From the NCBI RefSeq assembly GCF_041296385.1, contig NC_091015.1, forward strand, positions 90,318,004-90,382,003: DNA of 64,000 bases, in the 5' to 3' direction. Positions 30,142 through 41,926 of this stretch are shown here, piece after piece. The notes under the pieces are model-generated. The model did no database searches and was not told the DNA's origin. It worked only from the letters and a program-made list of their open reading frames with translations. Both the position numbers and the translations under genes were made by a program. Positions within the stretch are counted from its first letter, which is position 1. Each line of letters opens with the position of its first letter. Origin of the DNA: Aphelocoma coerulescens (taxonomy: Eukaryota > Chordata > Aves > Passeriformes > Corvidae).

Positions 30142-32003
30142 CTACATGGAAAAAGCAAACATCTGAGGACTGTGAGCACCAACATTCAGATATAAACTGT
30201 TTTGAGGGATATGCAATAATATACATTAACTACAAATTCTATTTTAGCAGGAAAAATCCCCAAAAAACAGGATGACCAGATATTCCAGGCACAGTGAATC
30301 ATTATGCTGTGCATCTGCCTGCTCACTTAATACAAACAGAAGACTATTACGTCCAGGAGTACCTGTAAAATGTTTCAACAAACCTAAATACACAGAGCAA
30401 CAATTAGGGACACAGAATGTGTGGCAACACCTTTTTTAAAAACATTAAGATTTGTACTTCTTTTGCTACTTCCAAGAGAGGAAAAAACCTCACATTCCAG
30501 TGCTCCAGGGAAGAGGCAGGAGTACCAGGAAAGGCTGAGGTGGAGGTTTCTCAGCATCCCCTGCTACTTCAGTGCCAACAGCCACACATGGCCTCATCCC
30601 CCACCAGAGGGAGCACCGAGTAACAGTTTCTGACTGAAGAAAAGAGGTTACCACGCACTTGACAAGTAAACAGCCACTTACAAATATTAAAAACAGTGAC
30701 CTCCACGAAGCTAAAGGTGGAAAATAGAATTATGTGATAGCTAGATGGGATGATTAAAGATTTCAGGTACTGATTAGGGCTGAACTTCCCTGATAGAGTC
30801 TGCCATTTATCATAGCATTGAATGCATTTTAATCAAGCAGTTTCAAACAGCAAGTTAAGCCCCACAGCTACGTGCCCTCCAACCATGATTACAGTATCAG
30901 AAATCCAAAAATGGGATAAACGTAATATTTTCACATGGACCAGTGGTGTCATCAGTGGAAGCTCTCAAGTTCTCTGTGCACTGAATTAGGTCTCCACACT
31001 TTAGGTGGATTAGGGGGTGGAGAGCTCTGTATATAGTGGTAAAACAGATGGATCAAAGGAAGTGGTGGCAAGAATTTATTTCTAATAGTTTTATCAGAGA
31101 CCTGTGTTATTTTTTAAAATGGTATTTACTAAATTTTTCTTGGAATGTCATATCTGCCTGATTTTCTGTAACTTACCTGCTCTTCTTCAAACACTGAAAA
31201 CTTAACAGAGGCTTCACAGAAAGGCTTTGCCTTACAATGTTTAGAAACCCCATTTCCTTAGTGATTAGGCTTTTGAGATTAACCCTAAGAGCTTCAGGGA
31301 TTTCCTCTACTTCCCTCTACTTGTACAAACAATTCTAAAAAAAACTATGGTGTCATTACACAGCTAGTGGCTCAGCTGGGAAAAAAATGGAAAGAGAGCA
31401 CTCTTAATTGAATCATCTGTAAATACATGTCCAACCAAAACTCATTCAACATGGCCAAAATTCCTCCCTAAAACCACTAACGCATCTACATTTTTGTCCC
31501 TTTTTTATGCAGAATATTACATGTGCAGACCAAGGAACCTTGGGACTGAATAAGGAGGTTTAGCCCTTCTAAATAAGAGCAGTCAACTGAATTACCACTA
31601 TATGCAATTCCAGTTTAAAAGTGCTCCAAAAATCTAACCAAGATTTCTATCTTTATTACATACAATGCAAACCAAGCACATCAAAATGCTAAGATTTACA
31701 GGATGTGCTTGTGTGAGCTGAAGATTCATGTCAGTTGTTGTTGCCAGAACCTGCATCCAGTTCTGAACCTCTCTGATACGTGACAGCGACTTTTCACATC
31801 TGATTTGACAGCACTGTAACACCAACTGAGCAATGGAAGTTAACCATGTGAGATACTGATTTTCTTTGGCTGACAGCTTAATAAATTGCATCATTACTAA
31901 CAGGAAACTTGCATTTTCTTAACAAATTAGGCACTCAGCAGAACTGCAAATCCACGAGTCAAACAGCCAAGGCGTGCTTTTAAGGTGGACATGAAGTACT
32001 TAC
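30142..32003 (-). other. TRIO intron, 1.9 kb
   Basis: Intron inside the GEF1 coding region. No repeat family or exon-like sequence recognised. Confidence 0.9.
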
Positions 32004-32093
32004 ATCAAAGTATGCTCCTGCATGTTCTAATATCAGCTGAGTAGAATCTGGCTTATTTTTACAGTAGGTAACATACATCTGGAACTTGTCTGC
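32004..32093 (-). CDS. TRIO: TRIO exon: GEF1 DH domain, conserved region 2 (residues 580-609)
   Basis: This exon has 90 bp, phase 0 at both ends (30 residues). The acceptor is TGTTCTGCAG and the donor GTAAGTACTT. It reads [20 protein letters not shown] and ends [19 protein letters not shown] is the usual 'Y..YC.N' stretch of DH conserved region 2. Confidence 0.97.
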
Positions 32094-33699
32094 CTGCAGA
32101 ACAAAATGCAAATTTACACAGGTTATCAGAGAGCATCATTCCTGTCTCAAAGTTTTTACACGTTTATCAGAGATTTTATCTTCCCTATCAAGAAACTGAG
32201 CTGTACAGAATTATATTCCCACTCAAACTGGCAGCATAAGAATATACATCAGGCAAGTAAGACTGCAAACAACAGCAATGTATATAAAAGTAGGTTATTC
32301 AAAGCTAAGACAAACCAAATCTGCACACAGGTTTAGGCAACGTGCATACACTTCAAGAGCAGCTAAGCACTGGCATGTGACAGGAGTGCCCTAATTGTTG
32401 TTTTTTTCTCAGTTAAAGATACACAAGTTTTAGTTAAATTTGAAGGAAGAGGTACTTTTACAAATCAAAAAGGAATCTGGGAGCAAGAATTCATCCCTTC
32501 ATGCCTCCTATCTCCCTTTCTACTTCTAAACATAAGTCTGACTTCATTACCCAAGTAACGAAGCAATGTCCAACATCTTCTGGTAACTGTTCATATTTTT
32601 CCAACTCCTTGAGAAATATACTGTGGGTAGAAAAGAAACAAATAGTACAAGGCACATCAAACATGTTCATTACAGCAACTTGTATATTGTCTGTGAACAA
32701 AGGCCATTAGAAAACTTTCTGTAATACCAAAAGCATGAGTTAGGGAAATAAAAATAACTGGAATAGATAAAAATGTGTAATAAAAGTACTAATATAAAAT
32801 ATAATTCAATAGAAATTCTGATGTGAAAATCAGAAATTGAACCAGCAGACATGCAGTTAATACATATTAATACATAAGAATATACAAAAATTTAGTAATT
32901 GCTGTTGTTCTTCATCAAGGAGGTTTCCTACTGTTTTCAGTTTCAAGAAAAGTTTAGCCTTCATCTCAATTAAAAAAACCTCAAACCTTACTTTTTGGAT
33001 ACTCAGGTTCCCAAGTCAACACAGAGCATACAAAGAGCTGTAAAACCAGGGTCTGGAATATGCTAGGTGTATTTTATTACTTCAAAGAATCATAACCCAA
33101 TACAAATGTGTACACAACCAATGAAGTAACAAAGAAGGAAGATTCAGAGCAAGACTTCTGTACATGGATCTCCCTAGGAACAATTCTATTCAGAAGAAAT
33201 GGTGTCGACAAGTCTCTTTCATGCTCCATGCACAAGTAAATGTAATGATGCTAGGGCATCTCCAGAGAAGCTATGAAGAGCCAAGGAAGAGCTGGGAGGT
33301 CTACTCTTTCCCATTAACAGCTGCACTAGGATATCAGGAATGAGGGTTCTGAAAGAATGACAAAGCCCTAATGTTTGTGCTATGTTTGTATCCTATTGAG
33401 TTCACTGGTTTTCATCTCTTCAGAACAACTGACAAACCTATGACAAAATTTTGATGTATCCAAATAATTTCTTAAATGCTGAAAGATGACCGAGACTGAA
33501 AGATACAGCTTCTAATGGTGTACCTACCTGTCTGCAAAAAGCAACAACTGAAATAATTTAGCAGTGCAAGAGGAAAATCTTTAAATTTTTTTAATGGAAA
33601 AGCATTCATTATTGATATACACAATATTTTCATTAGGAAATCCCTCAGGTCATCATTTGGATTTAGTAGTAGTATGGAAATGGAAGATAAGTCACTCAC
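32094..33699 (-). other. TRIO introns around the 70-bp GEF1 exon
   Basis: Two introns, 32094-32550 (457 bp) and 32621-33699 (1079 bp), flank the exon at 32551-32620. Both are AT-rich and hold nothing I recognise. Confidence 0.9.
32551..32620 (-). CDS. TRIO: TRIO exon: GEF1 DH domain (residues 556-579)
   Basis: This exon has 70 bp, phase 2 in and phase 0 out. The acceptor is TACCCACAG and the donor GTAATGAAG. After the split Asn it reads [20 protein letters not shown] then VTW. D571 corresponds to human D1368, where a substitution has been reported to alter GEF1 activity; the reference Asp is present here. Confidence 0.97.
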
Positions 33700-33809
33700 T
33701 TATTGTGGAACTCATAAATTTCCTGCATGTTTCCAAAGATAATGTGTTCTTTGTTTACAATACCAGGTGGGATCTCCTCGACTCCACTTGTCATTTCCCA
33801 TAGATATGT
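33700..33809 (-). CDS. TRIO: TRIO exon: GEF1 DH domain (residues 520-555)
   Basis: This exon has 110 bp, phase 0 in and phase 2 out. The acceptor is TCTGGGCAG and the donor GTGAGTGAC. It reads [20 protein letters not shown] and then [17 protein letters not shown] with the last Asn codon split. [14 protein letters not shown] is the typical DH motif in which an Asn and a Glu line the helix bundle core. Confidence 0.97.
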
Positions 33810-35188
33810 CTGCCCAGAACAAAAAAGACGTGTGAAAACGATGATAAACTCCCAACAGAAGCAGCCAGGTATCTGTAAATATGCATTCCTGGACAGAAAC
33901 TAGGCAAAGATCACACAGCAGCATCATCTCCAATTGTGACAGTGCCCGTTGTGTCAAATACACCTTGTGATTTTGACAGTGAAATAAAAGTTCTAAAACT
34001 GACAATTTAACATAGTCCCTGAGACTTCATCATTTAAAATGCATAGTGTTCTTGACAACCTCTAATGCTTCAGGATATTCCTTATCAAGGTCATGTCTGC
34101 AGTGTAGAAGTTCATGCTTTGAGCAACAGCTACCACTGAACATTAGTTGCTTCAGCATAACAATTACTGGGCACTTTTCCATGGAATCTCACTGAATTTC
34201 TATTCAAAAAGTCAGCTAGTAGCAGAACATGTGATACAGATAATAAGAGAATTAGCACAAGCTCTTCTCTATTGCTAGCAAAGCAAATAAAGTAAACCCC
34301 TCCTTTTTCCCTCCTCTCTGTAAAACAAAAACCCTGCACACGATTCTGAATTGGGAAAGGAACCAATACTGAAACTCAGTACCGACAAAAGCAAAACATA
34401 CAGGGGGAATTCTGAAATGGCTGTTTCAGATGTAATTCTAAATTTCTTCCTAACAGAAGTAAAATTACTTAATTTGGCCCTGTGACTCCAAACCAATCAT
34501 GCTCAGCTGCTAAAACCAGAAAGAAACAGAAAGCAACGGATTGAATTCTGCCTTCAAAGATTAGTGAAAAAAAGAAAACTCACATCCATGCATTCCCGGA
34601 GGTCTCTTACGTAAGCCTTTTCTGTCTGAATTAGCTCAGCCATAATGAACCTTAGGTGACAACAGAAAGAACAATCAAATCTCAGTCTGTTAGATCACTA
34701 TGAATGCATAATAACCAGAACACATCTTTCTCCTCATCAGCTTTTGCTTTTCCACTGCAGCAAGAAAAATCTGAGAACTGAAATGTGAAGAGAGAGACAA
34801 CAGATGAAGGAAACCTAAGAGGTAACATCCCTCCATTACTAACCAGGAAAAAAAAAAGGGGAAGGAGATGGAATTTTTTCTCTAACACTTTTCACTGCTA
34901 CAGTCATTTAACTTTTGTCTTGCTTCCTCCCCTTACACAGTTATTTCACATTATTTCTAAAAAGGAAAAATGCATGTTAAAAGCAGTCTAACAGTTTTGA
35001 AAGTTTAAGATTCTGTCATGCTAGAATTATCTGTGAGAACAAACGAGAATAAATGGCAATAGGAGATACTATCACTCTCTTTTTACCAATTATATGATTT
35101 CTAAGCTGCCAGACAAGCCATGACAGTTGTTTCATTATCAGGATTGATTTATGCATTCTCATTGATTAAAAATAAATAAATGTATTAC
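33810..35188 (-). other. TRIO introns around the DH conserved-region-1 exon
   Basis: Two introns, 33810-34583 (774 bp) and 34651-35188 (538 bp), flank the exon at 34584-34650. Nothing recognised in either. Confidence 0.9.
34584..34650 (-). CDS. TRIO: TRIO exon: GEF1 DH domain, conserved region 1 (residues 497-519)
   Basis: This exon has 67 bp, phase 2 in and phase 0 out. The acceptor is TCACCTAAG and the donor GTGAGTTTTC. It reads FIMAELIQTEKAYVRDLREC then MD. This is conserved region 1 of Dbl-homology domains, whose helix alpha-1 packs against switch 1 of the GTPase. E502 corresponds to human E1299, a GTPase-contacting position. GEF1 loads GTP onto Rac1 and RhoG. Confidence 0.97.
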
Positions 35189-35304
35189 TCTTTCCTGCGG
35201 GCAGACTTTCGTTTTTCTTCGTTAAGCTCATGAGCAGCATCGCGCAGTTTCACCTCTGACCCAGGGACACTGGCTGGGATTATATCCAGCTGCAAGCTTT
35301 TGCT
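35189..35304 (-). CDS. TRIO: TRIO exon: linker from spectrin repeats to GEF1 (residues 459-496)
   Basis: This exon has 116 bp, phase 0 in and phase 2 out. The acceptor is TTAATAAAG and the donor GTAATACAT (T at +5, so a weak donor). It reads SKSLQLDIIPASVPGSEVKL and ends EEKRKSARRK with a split Glu codon. The very basic end lies just before the first helix of the DH domain. Confidence 0.96.
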
Positions 35305-35415
35305 CTTTATTAAAGAAAGGAAGAATTGATTAAGGAAGGAGACAGGAGAAAATGGTAGCTAAATCAAATGCAAGGAAAGCTTGTTCGTCTGTCATCACAC
35401 TCAAATCTCTCTTAC

Positions 35416-35610
35416 CGATTTATTGGAATCGGAGGAAATACCCAGAGCTTTCTCTAAAGAGGTCCTGTATTTCTCCATGCGCAGGGAAAAGTCTCTGTAC
35501 CTCTTATCCACTGCTGTGACACATTTTTTAATCTCTGTTGCATGAGCATGCCCTTTTTCACAAAAGCCATCAGCCAGCTGTATCAACAACTTCACCCTCT
35601 CTTTGGTTTG
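35416..35610 (-). CDS. TRIO: TRIO exon: last spectrin repeat, helices B and C (residues 394-458)
   Basis: This exon has 195 bp, phase 0 at both ends (65 residues). The acceptor is TTTTCATAG and the donor GTAAGAGAG. It begins QTKERVKLLIQLADGFCEKG, contains VDKRYRDFSLRMEKYR, and ends ALGISSDSNKS. It finishes the last spectrin repeat and enters the polar linker to GEF1. The intron after it is only 111 bp, the shortest in the window. Confidence 0.97.
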
Positions 35611-37500
35611 CTATGAAAAACAGGAAAATATCAAACAGTTACAAGCTCTATCTGTCATGCAGGGGGTCATTTTGCTCAACTGCTACTAACTGCAATTAGA
35701 GAAGGAATTGAAGGAGCTACCTTCCTCCTCTCTCTTCCCAGAACTCCTTTATACAGATACCTTTTACCTAATAAAAACAGCACAAGATTAATGTAGGTTT
35801 CCTTGGGCTTTATTATTATACGACTAAAAGCAGACTGTTTATTTTTCTTTGAAAAATGTGCTTCATATCTCACCCAGAGATTAAATTCTGCTAGGCAAGC
35901 CTTTCAGCATGGGTACTCTTGCATCAATGCAAAGGCATTTTGGTGCCAAAGAGGGTACTTGGTCCACTACCACTGAAGCACTGGTACTGGACCTGGCCCA
36001 CAGTCTCAAGAATCTACCTCCTTTAGACACCACTGAAATGCTGAGATGGAAGTAATTACTCTTTACTTTACTCTTTAATGGATTAAGACTACATTCTTTA
36101 AATCTTTTCTATATTATGCTTTGTTGGCACAGAGTTGTTTGAGAGCAACTAAGAGAACAAGTAGTTACCACCAAATCTGTTAGTGCTTTTCCCAAATGAC
36201 AAGCTGCCTAAGCACCTTCTTTCCTGTAAGTCATAAATCATCCAAAATGGATGAGTTTATACATCCACCTCTCTCTCTCTCATGAGTGAAGTGTACTGTC
36301 AGGGTCCTTGCTAGCAGGGAGTTAAGCAAAATAGTCAATAAAAACTGGACTCTTACATTAACTGTCAAAATCAAGTTTGTCCTCTTTTATTAATTCTTTT
36401 TCTTCCCTAATGGTCCCTCATCCAAATACTTCTTTTCAGTATAGAATTAGCAAGGGCTAACATATCCTCCCAACAGGTAGCAAAATGCCAAGGGAGTGAT
36501 ACAAACAACATCCTTTCAAAAGGGGCACCAACGTCATCTGCAGGCTGACAGAGGAAATAATTTCCTTGAGAGGAAATAAGGAGGAGCAGGGTTGCTCTGC
36601 ATACTGGAAGGGATCCGCAAATCAAAGTCTGGAGGAAAGCTCAGACAGAAGAAAATCCAGGTTTGAAGTGATCTCTGTTCTTTCTGGATTCTCTTTTCTC
36701 CCTTCCCACATGTCCCCTGACCAGCTCCATCTCCAAATCTCTTCTGGGGTGATCCTTCAGACAAATGAACACTCGCTTACTTTCCTAGGCTCTATTATTT
36801 CTGTATGAAGGTTGGAGAGCCAGAGGGAGAAACAGATGACAGCTTGAACAGGTGGCAAAACAAAACAGAGAGACAGACATGGCTACAAACTCAGGTACTT
36901 CAGTCATGCTCTGGTTGCCTCTTTCACAAGTGAAAACTGGTAAGCCTCACGAGTGACATCTGCATCTCTGTAAAGGCCTCCAGAGATGCAGAATTACATT
37001 GTGCTGCCTGACTCAAAAAGGTTTACAGCAGAATCACAGAATACTTTAATTTAATGAGTTTCCTAACAAATAAAGCTTTATTTTTTTTACTATCTTCCAA
37101 TTAATAATAAGCTGAATAATAATACAGCTTGTATTTTATATCCTAAATGAACATTCAGCAACCCATAATCATAAAGATATGAAAGTGGAAATCAAAAGCC
37201 CTGCAAGGTTCGTGCATATTGAAAACATTTTTAAGCTACCTCACTACGATTTTGTCACGAGAAAGCAGAAGCAAATAGGGCTCATGAAGCTCCAGTAACA
37301 ATGATTATCTGCTGGTTATCTTCTGGTTTATTCTATTCTCAGCAGAAATACAGAGAGAAAGCCATTACAAGTAAGCAGATCTTGATGGACACATCAAGAT
37401 TTTTCATTTTTTGATGGGCAGGGGAAATTCAGTTATTTTATTTTGTTTCAAATCTTATGTAATTCAACTTGTATTCAACTTGTTTATTGACAACATACAA

Positions 37501-38395
37501 AGGAATAGAATGCACCCTCAGCAAGTCTGTTGATGATACGAAACTGGGGGGGATTGGCTGTGCTGCCACTCAGTGGGACTGTGATAGGCTGGGGAGTTGG
37601 GCAGAGAAATCATTCTAATGAAGTTCCACAAGGGCAAGTGCAGGGTCCTGCAACTTGGGGGGGGGGGGGGGGGGGGGGGGGGATAACCTCAAGTACCAGC
37701 ACAGGTTGGGGGCTGATCTACTAGGTAATAGCTCTGTGGAGAAGGTCCTGGGGGTCTTGGCGGATGAGCATGAGCCAGCAGTGCCCCTGCAGCCAGGAAG
37801 GTATCCTGGGGTGCACCAGGAACAGTGGCCAGCAGGTCAAGGGAGGTGATCCCTGACCCTCTACTTGGCCCTAATGAGGCCACATCTGGAGTACTGTGTT
37901 CAGTTCTGGTCTCCACAGTTCAGGACAGACAAGGAGCTAATGGAGAGGGTCCAGCAAAGGAACACAAAGACGACTTGGGGTCTGGAGCACCAGTCTGATG
38001 AGGAGAGTCTGAGGGAGCTGGGCCAGTTTAGTCCGGAGAAGAGAAGACTGAAAGGGGATCTCACCAAAATATAAAATATCTCAAAGGCGGCTGTTAGGAG
38101 GATGGTGCCAGACTCTTCAGTGAAGCCCAGTGACAGGACAAGGACTAATGGCCATGAACTAAACACAAGAAGTTCCATCTCAACATGAGGAAGAACTTCT
38201 TTGCACCGAGGGTGGCAGAGCCCTGAACAGGCTGCCCTGGGAGGTTGTGGAGTCTCCCTCTGCGGAGACATTCAAAACCCACCTGGACACAGCCTTGTGT
38301 AACCTGCTCTTGGGGACCCTGTCTTGGCAGGGGCATTGGACTAACTGATCTCCAGAGGTTCCTTCCATCTCTAGGTATTCTGTAATTTTGTGATA
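37501..38395 (+). repeat. CR1 LINE, 3' part of ORF2 and 3' end, with poly-G run
   Basis: It runs from 'ctcagcaagtctgttgatga' through 'ggccacatctggagtactgt' and 'aggaagaacttctttgcacc' to 'ctccagaggttccttccatc' and a degraded 'attctgtaattttgtgat' tail, all classic CR1 landmarks in order. The reverse-transcriptase reading frame is broken. A run of 26 G at 37657-37682 replaces the normal short G run after 'cctgcaactt'. Its 3' end lies about 20 bp from the TRIO splice donor at 38414. Confidence 0.93.
37657..37682 (+). repeat. 26-base poly-G homopolymer inside CR1
   Basis: This is an uninterrupted run of 26 G on the plus strand (C in the TRIO transcript). It sits where CR1 normally has 'CTTGGG', so it probably arose by slippage in that short run. 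Runs like this are also prone to assembly length errors. Confidence 0.95.
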
Positions 38396-38414
38396 ATTTT
38401 TTTATTTATTTTAC

Positions 38415-38537
38415 CTTTGCTGTGATCTGAAATTCTTCATGTTCTTTTAACAACTCTTGAGTGTGCTGGATACTGGAACCAGTGGAAGTATGTGTGGATA
38501 AATAAAACTCTCCATTGTCATGAATCCACTCCAGAGC
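38415..38537 (-). CDS. TRIO: TRIO exon: start of last spectrin repeat (residues 353-393)
   Basis: This exon has 123 bp, phase 0 at both ends (41 residues). The acceptor is TTTATTTAG. The donor is GTAAAATAA, weak because positions +4 to +6 are all A. It reads ALEWIHDNGEFYLSTHTSTG and ends KEHEEFQITAK; the ALEWIHDNGEF motif opens helix A of the final repeat. A CR1 element ends only about 20 bp downstream of the donor, so skipping this frame-preserving exon is conceivable but not shown. Confidence 0.97.
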
Positions 38538-41500
38538 CTAAATAAAGCAATAATGAAGGAAAGTAAGAGAAAAGGCAATATATTTTTGCCAACATAAACC
38601 ATCTGTAATCAGTATTTGACACACACAGCTTGACCATAGGTGAATTTTAGTCTATGTCACTTGTGGCAATCATCTAATACCTCTACAATATCAAATAGTT
38701 CATAACTCCTAAATAATTCACTTAGTCTATGAAGCAATGCTTAAAGAATTAAAAATGACATATGAATCTGAACACTTCAGGGAAGTCCACTACTGCAGGA
38801 CTACAGCAGTTCACCATTGAAAGGTTATAACTAACTGTGTTTACAAGTTTGGTAGCATACTCCTCAGTTGATGAAAAAGAAAAAAATCACTTTTTTGGTG
38901 CCACATGGGACAGCTAAATTCAGAAATACACATTTTCCAACTTGTAAAAGTGTCCATAAGACTGTGAAGTGTGTAGGCTAAACTTTCCAAGCATGCAGGA
39001 TTTAACTATCACTCCACTCTTCTGCTGACATGTACTCCAGCCTCACAAAGTATGGTCTGTGCTCCTAGAAATGAAACCTGCAGCAGAGAAGGAATGGTGA
39101 CATGTCTCAGTTAAACCAATTCACGTATGTATAAGTAGAAAAAAACCCAAGAACCAAGAACTGCCCACTAAAATTGTTTGCCTTCCACATCCTGACACTT
39201 TATTTGCTCTCTGTTATGAAAAAAGGTGATCCATGTAATTATCTATGCTTTACCCACATTACCTGTTGCCCCTTTAAGCGTAACTCAGTGGTCATGAGGA
39301 ATCTCTGGCTCCCGGAAAAAGCAAGAGTCGTCTCCAACTGCTGCATAACAGTAAAAATCTAACTGGCAGCTGTTCTGCAGCTCTAAATACAGGCTTCCTA
39401 CAGCAGCATGCAGCGGGACGGCAGCTTAGAAATTTCTCGTTTCTGACAAAGCCAATAGCAGATGTTCAAAGAGTTTTATACAGCTTGCTTAGAACCACCT
39501 TATTACTAAATGCATGTGTATCTTCTGTATCTTCAGTAAATACACAGAGCACTAGACAAAAATTTAATATCCCAGGAGAAAAAGTAGTAGACTGCTATTG
39601 GGTCTTCACTCTTCCCTTAAAAGGATAAACTGAAATTATGAGAGTTATCTATCCACATTACCAAGAACAGGCACAGGTTTATCTTGGTGGACAGTAGATA
39701 TCTATGTTTCAAACACATGACCTTACACTGAATCAGAAAAGGCACTGTCTGTATTATAATTCCACCAATGATTCATCAAAGCTGTGACAAAACAAGGTTG
39801 ATTCCCTTACTTCCATTTCAAACTCTTTTCCTTCTTGGTGCACAACCTGAAATGAGTAGAAAGCCTTCAAAATTGAACACTGAATGTGAATGCCAGGATG
39901 CCATTTTCTTAGACACACACAAGTGCAGGTGCAAGCCTGTTGAGATGGGCCTATACTTTTAAGAAGTCGCTGATGGAAACAAACCAACAACTCCTGGACT
40001 TCTGTCAAAAAAGCAACATTTCAACCAGCCACCTCTATGACACCCCTTGTCATTCTAATGTCCATCTTTGCAAGTGAAGACTGATGTAGACAGGCAGCAT
40101 AGCTACTGCTGATATTACTAACATTTAATATTTCTTGCTTTTAACATTTTAACCTCTGCCTTTTTTTAGTGTATTACACAATGCTGGAATGAATGATAAA
40201 CAAAAAACTTCCCCTTCCCGAACCATAGAATGGTTTGGGTTGGAAGAGACCTTAAAGATCATGTAGTTCCAATCCCCCTGGCATGAGAATGAAATGTTTT
40301 CCCTTTCATACCTTGCTGGCAGCTCTCTACAGGCACAATATAACAGAAAGTTGAACTTGATGTTAATTCCTACAGTTTAGATCAGCTTTCATTTCATGTG
40401 AGGTATCACTGCAAGAACTGGAGAAATCAGTTTAGGGATCAGGTAATCCCTTAACTCTGAAAGGACTTGAGAATCTACCATTGTCCTTGCAAACTACTAC
40501 AGTATCTTCTCCATCACAAGGGCATCAAGTTCTGAAAGCACAGAGAACAGGTTCTTCCAAATTCCAAAAAGACATCTAAATGAAGAGAGCAACATTTCCA
40601 TTTTTTTGGCTAATCAGTGTGGAGTCCCATATATGGTTTGGTTTGCTTTGCTTTTCAATTCCTGAACTGGTGACTGCTGAAAAATGGGATTTACAATGAA
40701 AATGCTGACAGATCTTTATCTCCAGGGTTTGACTGTTAGTTAATAATCTCCATACAAAAAGAAGTAGATCATGTGGTTGTCAGAGGTTTACATTAAGGTT
40801 ATTCAAAAGTGGGGTGGGGAGGGGGAGGTGAGGTGGGACAGGGAAGGGATGGTGGTGTTGTTTTAAAGAGGTATCAGTCTTCAAATTCACTCCAAGGTTC
40901 ATCTAGCACTAATTTCTTTGTGAAAGCAAGAAAGGCAGACTTGAGAATTCTTTTAAGAAAGCAAACCAGACCAATAGCATTTAAACTTTTGTCTAAATTA
41001 GCTGCCAGAAAGAAATAAAAAATTTGGGGTTTGAGTCCTTTAAAGTAGATCTGACTATATTTTACACTATGGGTGTTGTGTCCTTTTCTGCAGAACACAG
41101 ACAGCTTCCTTTCTTTGTCTTATAACCAGTTATAAAAAAAGGAGTAAAAAGCTATCACAGATCAATCTATTTACCACTTCTGCCTTGAACCCCCTACTTA
41201 TTTTTAAGGCATTTGTTTTGATTAGTGAAGGAGATTTTTTGTGTGTGTGTGTGGTAGTTACTTAATAGTTCTTTCCAGACTGATAAACTCAACAAAATAC
41301 CAAGAGGTGGATCTATCACGCAGGAAACCATGAAACCAAACATACAAAGAATTGAAAAACCAAAGTAATTCAGTTATTATTGTTTAATGAGTTATCCAAC
41401 TTGTCAGATTTCTAGAACTGCCAATCAACTTAATTAGATATTTTTCCTCCAACATCTGAGAAAAATGCTGCTGCCTGTAATTTCCCCAGACAAATTAGGT

Positions 41501-41810
41501 GTGCGTGTAAAAGTTAACAAGCATAACAATTTGTCAAACACAAGCTTGCAGAAATTAGATTTGCTAGTACCAGATGAAGCTGGCAGAAGCAAAACATCAC
41601 CTTTAAGTTACAACAGTTACAGACTCACTGCCTCACCAAATTTAGCTGTTCTGTATTAAAGGGAAGGCAAATAATTCAACTTTCTACTTTTATCCTTCTG
41701 ATCTTTCAGCCGTTTGAAATATTGAAGGCAATGACAAATCTGTTACTGTGAGAAGACAGCCTATGTCACCCTTGATCACACCAAAGAGGACTTTTATATG
41801 AAACCCTCAC
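38538..41810 (-). other. TRIO intron, 3.3 kb
   Basis: It holds a short CR1 3' tip at 40222-40287, a purine-rich G stretch near 40810-40860 and a short GT run near 41240-41255. Nothing else recognised. Confidence 0.88.
40222..40287 (-). repeat. CR1 LINE, short 3' tip
   Basis: The sequence 'ccatagaatggtttgggttg' followed by 'gaagagaccttaaagatcat' and 'ccaatccccctggcatg' is the well-conserved reverse complement of a CR1 3' terminus. Only about 65 bp is present. Confidence 0.9.
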
Positions 41811-41926
41811 CTGTTTGGCACTTCTTTCAAACACCACATACTGTTGGCATTGATCAAGACGTCTTTTACGCATGGTCCAATAATGCAGTACACGGTTCTC
41901 CCTCTGGAACAGTTCATTCAAGATAT
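41811..41926 (-). CDS. TRIO: TRIO exon: spectrin repeat, RENRVLHYW segment (residues 314-352)
   Basis: This exon has 116 bp, phase 1 in and phase 0 out. The acceptor is TTTCTTCAG and the donor GTGAGGGTT. The split Asn codon is followed by ILNELFQRENRVLHYWTMRK and the exon ends YVVFERSAKQ. The basic MRKRRLDQC segment and buried HYW belong to a spectrin-repeat helix. It is flanked by 4.7 kb and 3.3 kb introns. Confidence 0.97.

Larger units (their letters stand above)
35611..38414 (-). other. TRIO intron, 2.8 kb, with CR1
   Basis: Intron inside the last spectrin repeat. About a third of it (37501-38395) is a CR1 element in plus orientation, antisense to TRIO, containing a 26-base G run. The remainder is plain AT-rich sequence. 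Confidence 0.9.

Noticed and set aside
37900..38271. A 123-codon open frame on the minus strand
   Set aside because: It lies wholly inside the CR1 element, antisense to it.
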